NCBI GenBank assembly: GCA_013140405.1
Contig: JABFSV010000100.1
Span: forward strand, 1-5,516
Source: Methyloglobulus sp.
Lineage (GTDB): Bacteria > Pseudomonadota > Gammaproteobacteria > Methylococcales > Methylomonadaceae
DNA: 5,516 bases
Reading direction: 5' to 3'
Below are positions 4,582 through 5,516 of this stretch, piece by piece. A program made the translations under genes and the position numbers. Each line of letters starts with the position of its first letter. Within the stretch, counting starts at the first letter, position 1. A model generated the notes under the pieces. The model was not told where the DNA came from and ran no database searches. It saw only the letters and a program-made list of their open reading frames with translations.

Positions 4582-5516
4582 ATGAGCAAAGCAACACTTC
4601 TTAAGCAAGAATTATCCAATAGAATCTTATTTCTGGATGGCGCAATGGGTACTATGATCCAAGGCTACAAACTAGAAGAAAAAGACTTTCGAGGTGAACG
4701 CTTTGCCCAGTGGGAAGTTGATCTCAAAGGCAATAATGACCTGTTGTCGATAACTCAGCCGGATATTATAAAAGCCATACACAGCGCTTATTTTGAAGCG
4801 GGTTCTGACATAGTTGAAACCAACACCTTCAATTCTACCAGTGTTTCTATGGCAGATTACCGCATGGAAGCACTTGCTTACGAGCTTAACCTTGAATCGG
4901 CACGCGTAGCTAAACAGGCTGCCGATGAATACACGGCAAAAACACCGGAAAAACCGCGATTTGTAGCGGGGGTTCTTGGCCCTACTGCCCGTACTGCTTC
5001 AATGTCGCCGGATGTCAATGACCCAGGCTTTCGCAATATATCATTTGACGAACTGGTTGATGCCTACACAGAAGCCACGCGCGGATTGATTGATGGCGGT
5101 GCAGATATTATCCTGATCGAAACCATCTTCGACACCCTGAATGCCAAAGCTGCCATTTTTGCGGTTGACCAATACTTTGAAGCTATTGGATATAAATTGC
5201 CGGTGATGATTTCCGGTACGATTACCGACGCGTCGGGTCGAACCCTGTCAGGGCAAACCGTTGGCGCGTTCTGGCATTCGTTAAAACATATTGAGCCGAT
5301 TTCTTTTGGTTTTAACTGCGCGTTGGGTGCAACTGAATTACGTCAATATATCGCAGAACTGTCGTCTATTGCTGATACTCACGTTTCGGCTCATCCTAAC
5401 GCCGGCTTACCTAATGAATTCGGCGAATATGATGAAACACCCGAGCAAATGGCACAAGAACTGGCAGATTGGGCGCAGAGCGGTTATCTGAATATTATCG
5501 GCGGTTGCTGCGGCAC
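4582..5516 (+). CDS. metH: Methionine synthase, cobalamin-dependent, N-terminal part (3' truncated)
   Basis: The 311 visible codons encode the homocysteine S-methyltransferase domain of MetH. The full enzyme transfers a methyl group from methyl-tetrahydrofolate via cobalamin to homocysteine, giving methionine in the cytosol. Conserved blocks are [12 protein letters not shown] (17-28), [97 protein letters not shown] and HPNAGLPN. The Zn ligands are Cys246 in FNCALG and the CC pair at 309-310 in GGCCG, one residue off the E. coli numbering (247, 310, 311). The pterin-, cobalamin- and activation-domain regions lie beyond the window. The ATG at 4582 is the first after an in-frame stop at 4558-4560, though its Shine-Dalgarno is weak (AAAGA). 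No room exists for a cobalamin riboswitch between the divergent starts. Confidence 0.97.
   Translation, partial: MSKATLLKQELSNRILFLDGAMGTMIQGYKLEEKDFRGERFAQWEVDLKGNNDLLSITQPDIIKAIHSAYFEAGSDIVETNTFNSTSVSMADYRMEALAYELNLESARVAKQAADEYTAKTPEKPRFVAGVLGPTARTASMSPDVNDPGFRNISFDELVDAYTEATRGLIDGGADIILIETIFDTLNAKAAIFAVDQYFEAIGYKLPVMISGTITDASGRTLSGQTVGAFWHSLKHIEPISFGFNCALGATELRQYIAELSSIADTHVSAHPNAGLPNEFGEYDETPEQMAQELADWAQSGYLNIIGGCCG

Noticed and set aside
5291..5491. Plus-strand 66-codon open frame inside metH
   Set aside because: It is out of frame within the strongly conserved MetH domain.
1..5516. CRISPR array, tRNA, rRNA, toxin-antitoxin or defence system
   Set aside because: No spaced direct repeats, cloverleaf sequences, rRNA motifs or recognised defence-protein motifs were found on either strand.

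Overview
This 5.5-kb window looks chromosomal and comes from a gamma-proteobacterium of moderate GC. The methionine synthase fragment at the right end is very close to the Escherichia coli type. The other contents (a DUF2970 membrane protein, a COG3558/DUF1348 protein, a GloVer-repeat secreted protein and a long palindromic repeat of the GTTCG-TGAGC-TCGAA kind) would fit an environmental gamma-proteobacterium such as a methanotroph of the Methylococcales. That lineage guess is inference from content, not a database match.

Layout, left to right. (1) 1-477: the C-terminal part of a lysine/alanine/glutamate-rich, probably coiled-coil protein of unknown function, cut by the window edge. (2) 493-604: a ~110-bp near-palindrome, a REP/MITE-like hairpin in the intergenic gap. 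(3) 716-2413: a secreted 565-residue protein with seven GloVer (TIGR03803-type) repeats, probably a seven-bladed beta-propeller, followed by two IPT/TIG-like Ig domains. It ends at a strong hairpin/T-run terminator (2465-2520). (4) 2480-2654, minus strand: a decayed C-terminal fragment of what looks like an IS3-family transposase. It was recognised from its DYLxFYxxKxxHS motif, and one arm of the terminator lies inside it. (5) 2729-3202: an NTF2-like COG3558/DUF1348 protein with its own candidate promoter. (6) 3365-3754 and 3772-4200: a two-gene transcription unit for a small exported protein and a three-helix membrane protein, both of unknown function, closed by a symmetric terminator (4216-4252). 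(7) 4306-4494, minus strand: a 62-residue DUF2970 membrane protein with a GTG start set by a good Shine-Dalgarno. (8) 4582-end: metH, divergent from DUF2970 and truncated by the window edge after the zinc-binding CC pair.

The genes do not form one pathway. metH is housekeeping methionine and one-carbon metabolism, and the others appear to be independent short transcription units. No complete mobile element, CRISPR array, tRNA, rRNA or recognisable defence system is present. The most notable points are the transposase relic with a terminator embedded in it, the long palindrome, the apparent ring closure of the seven-repeat propeller, and the unannotated secreted/membrane gene pair.
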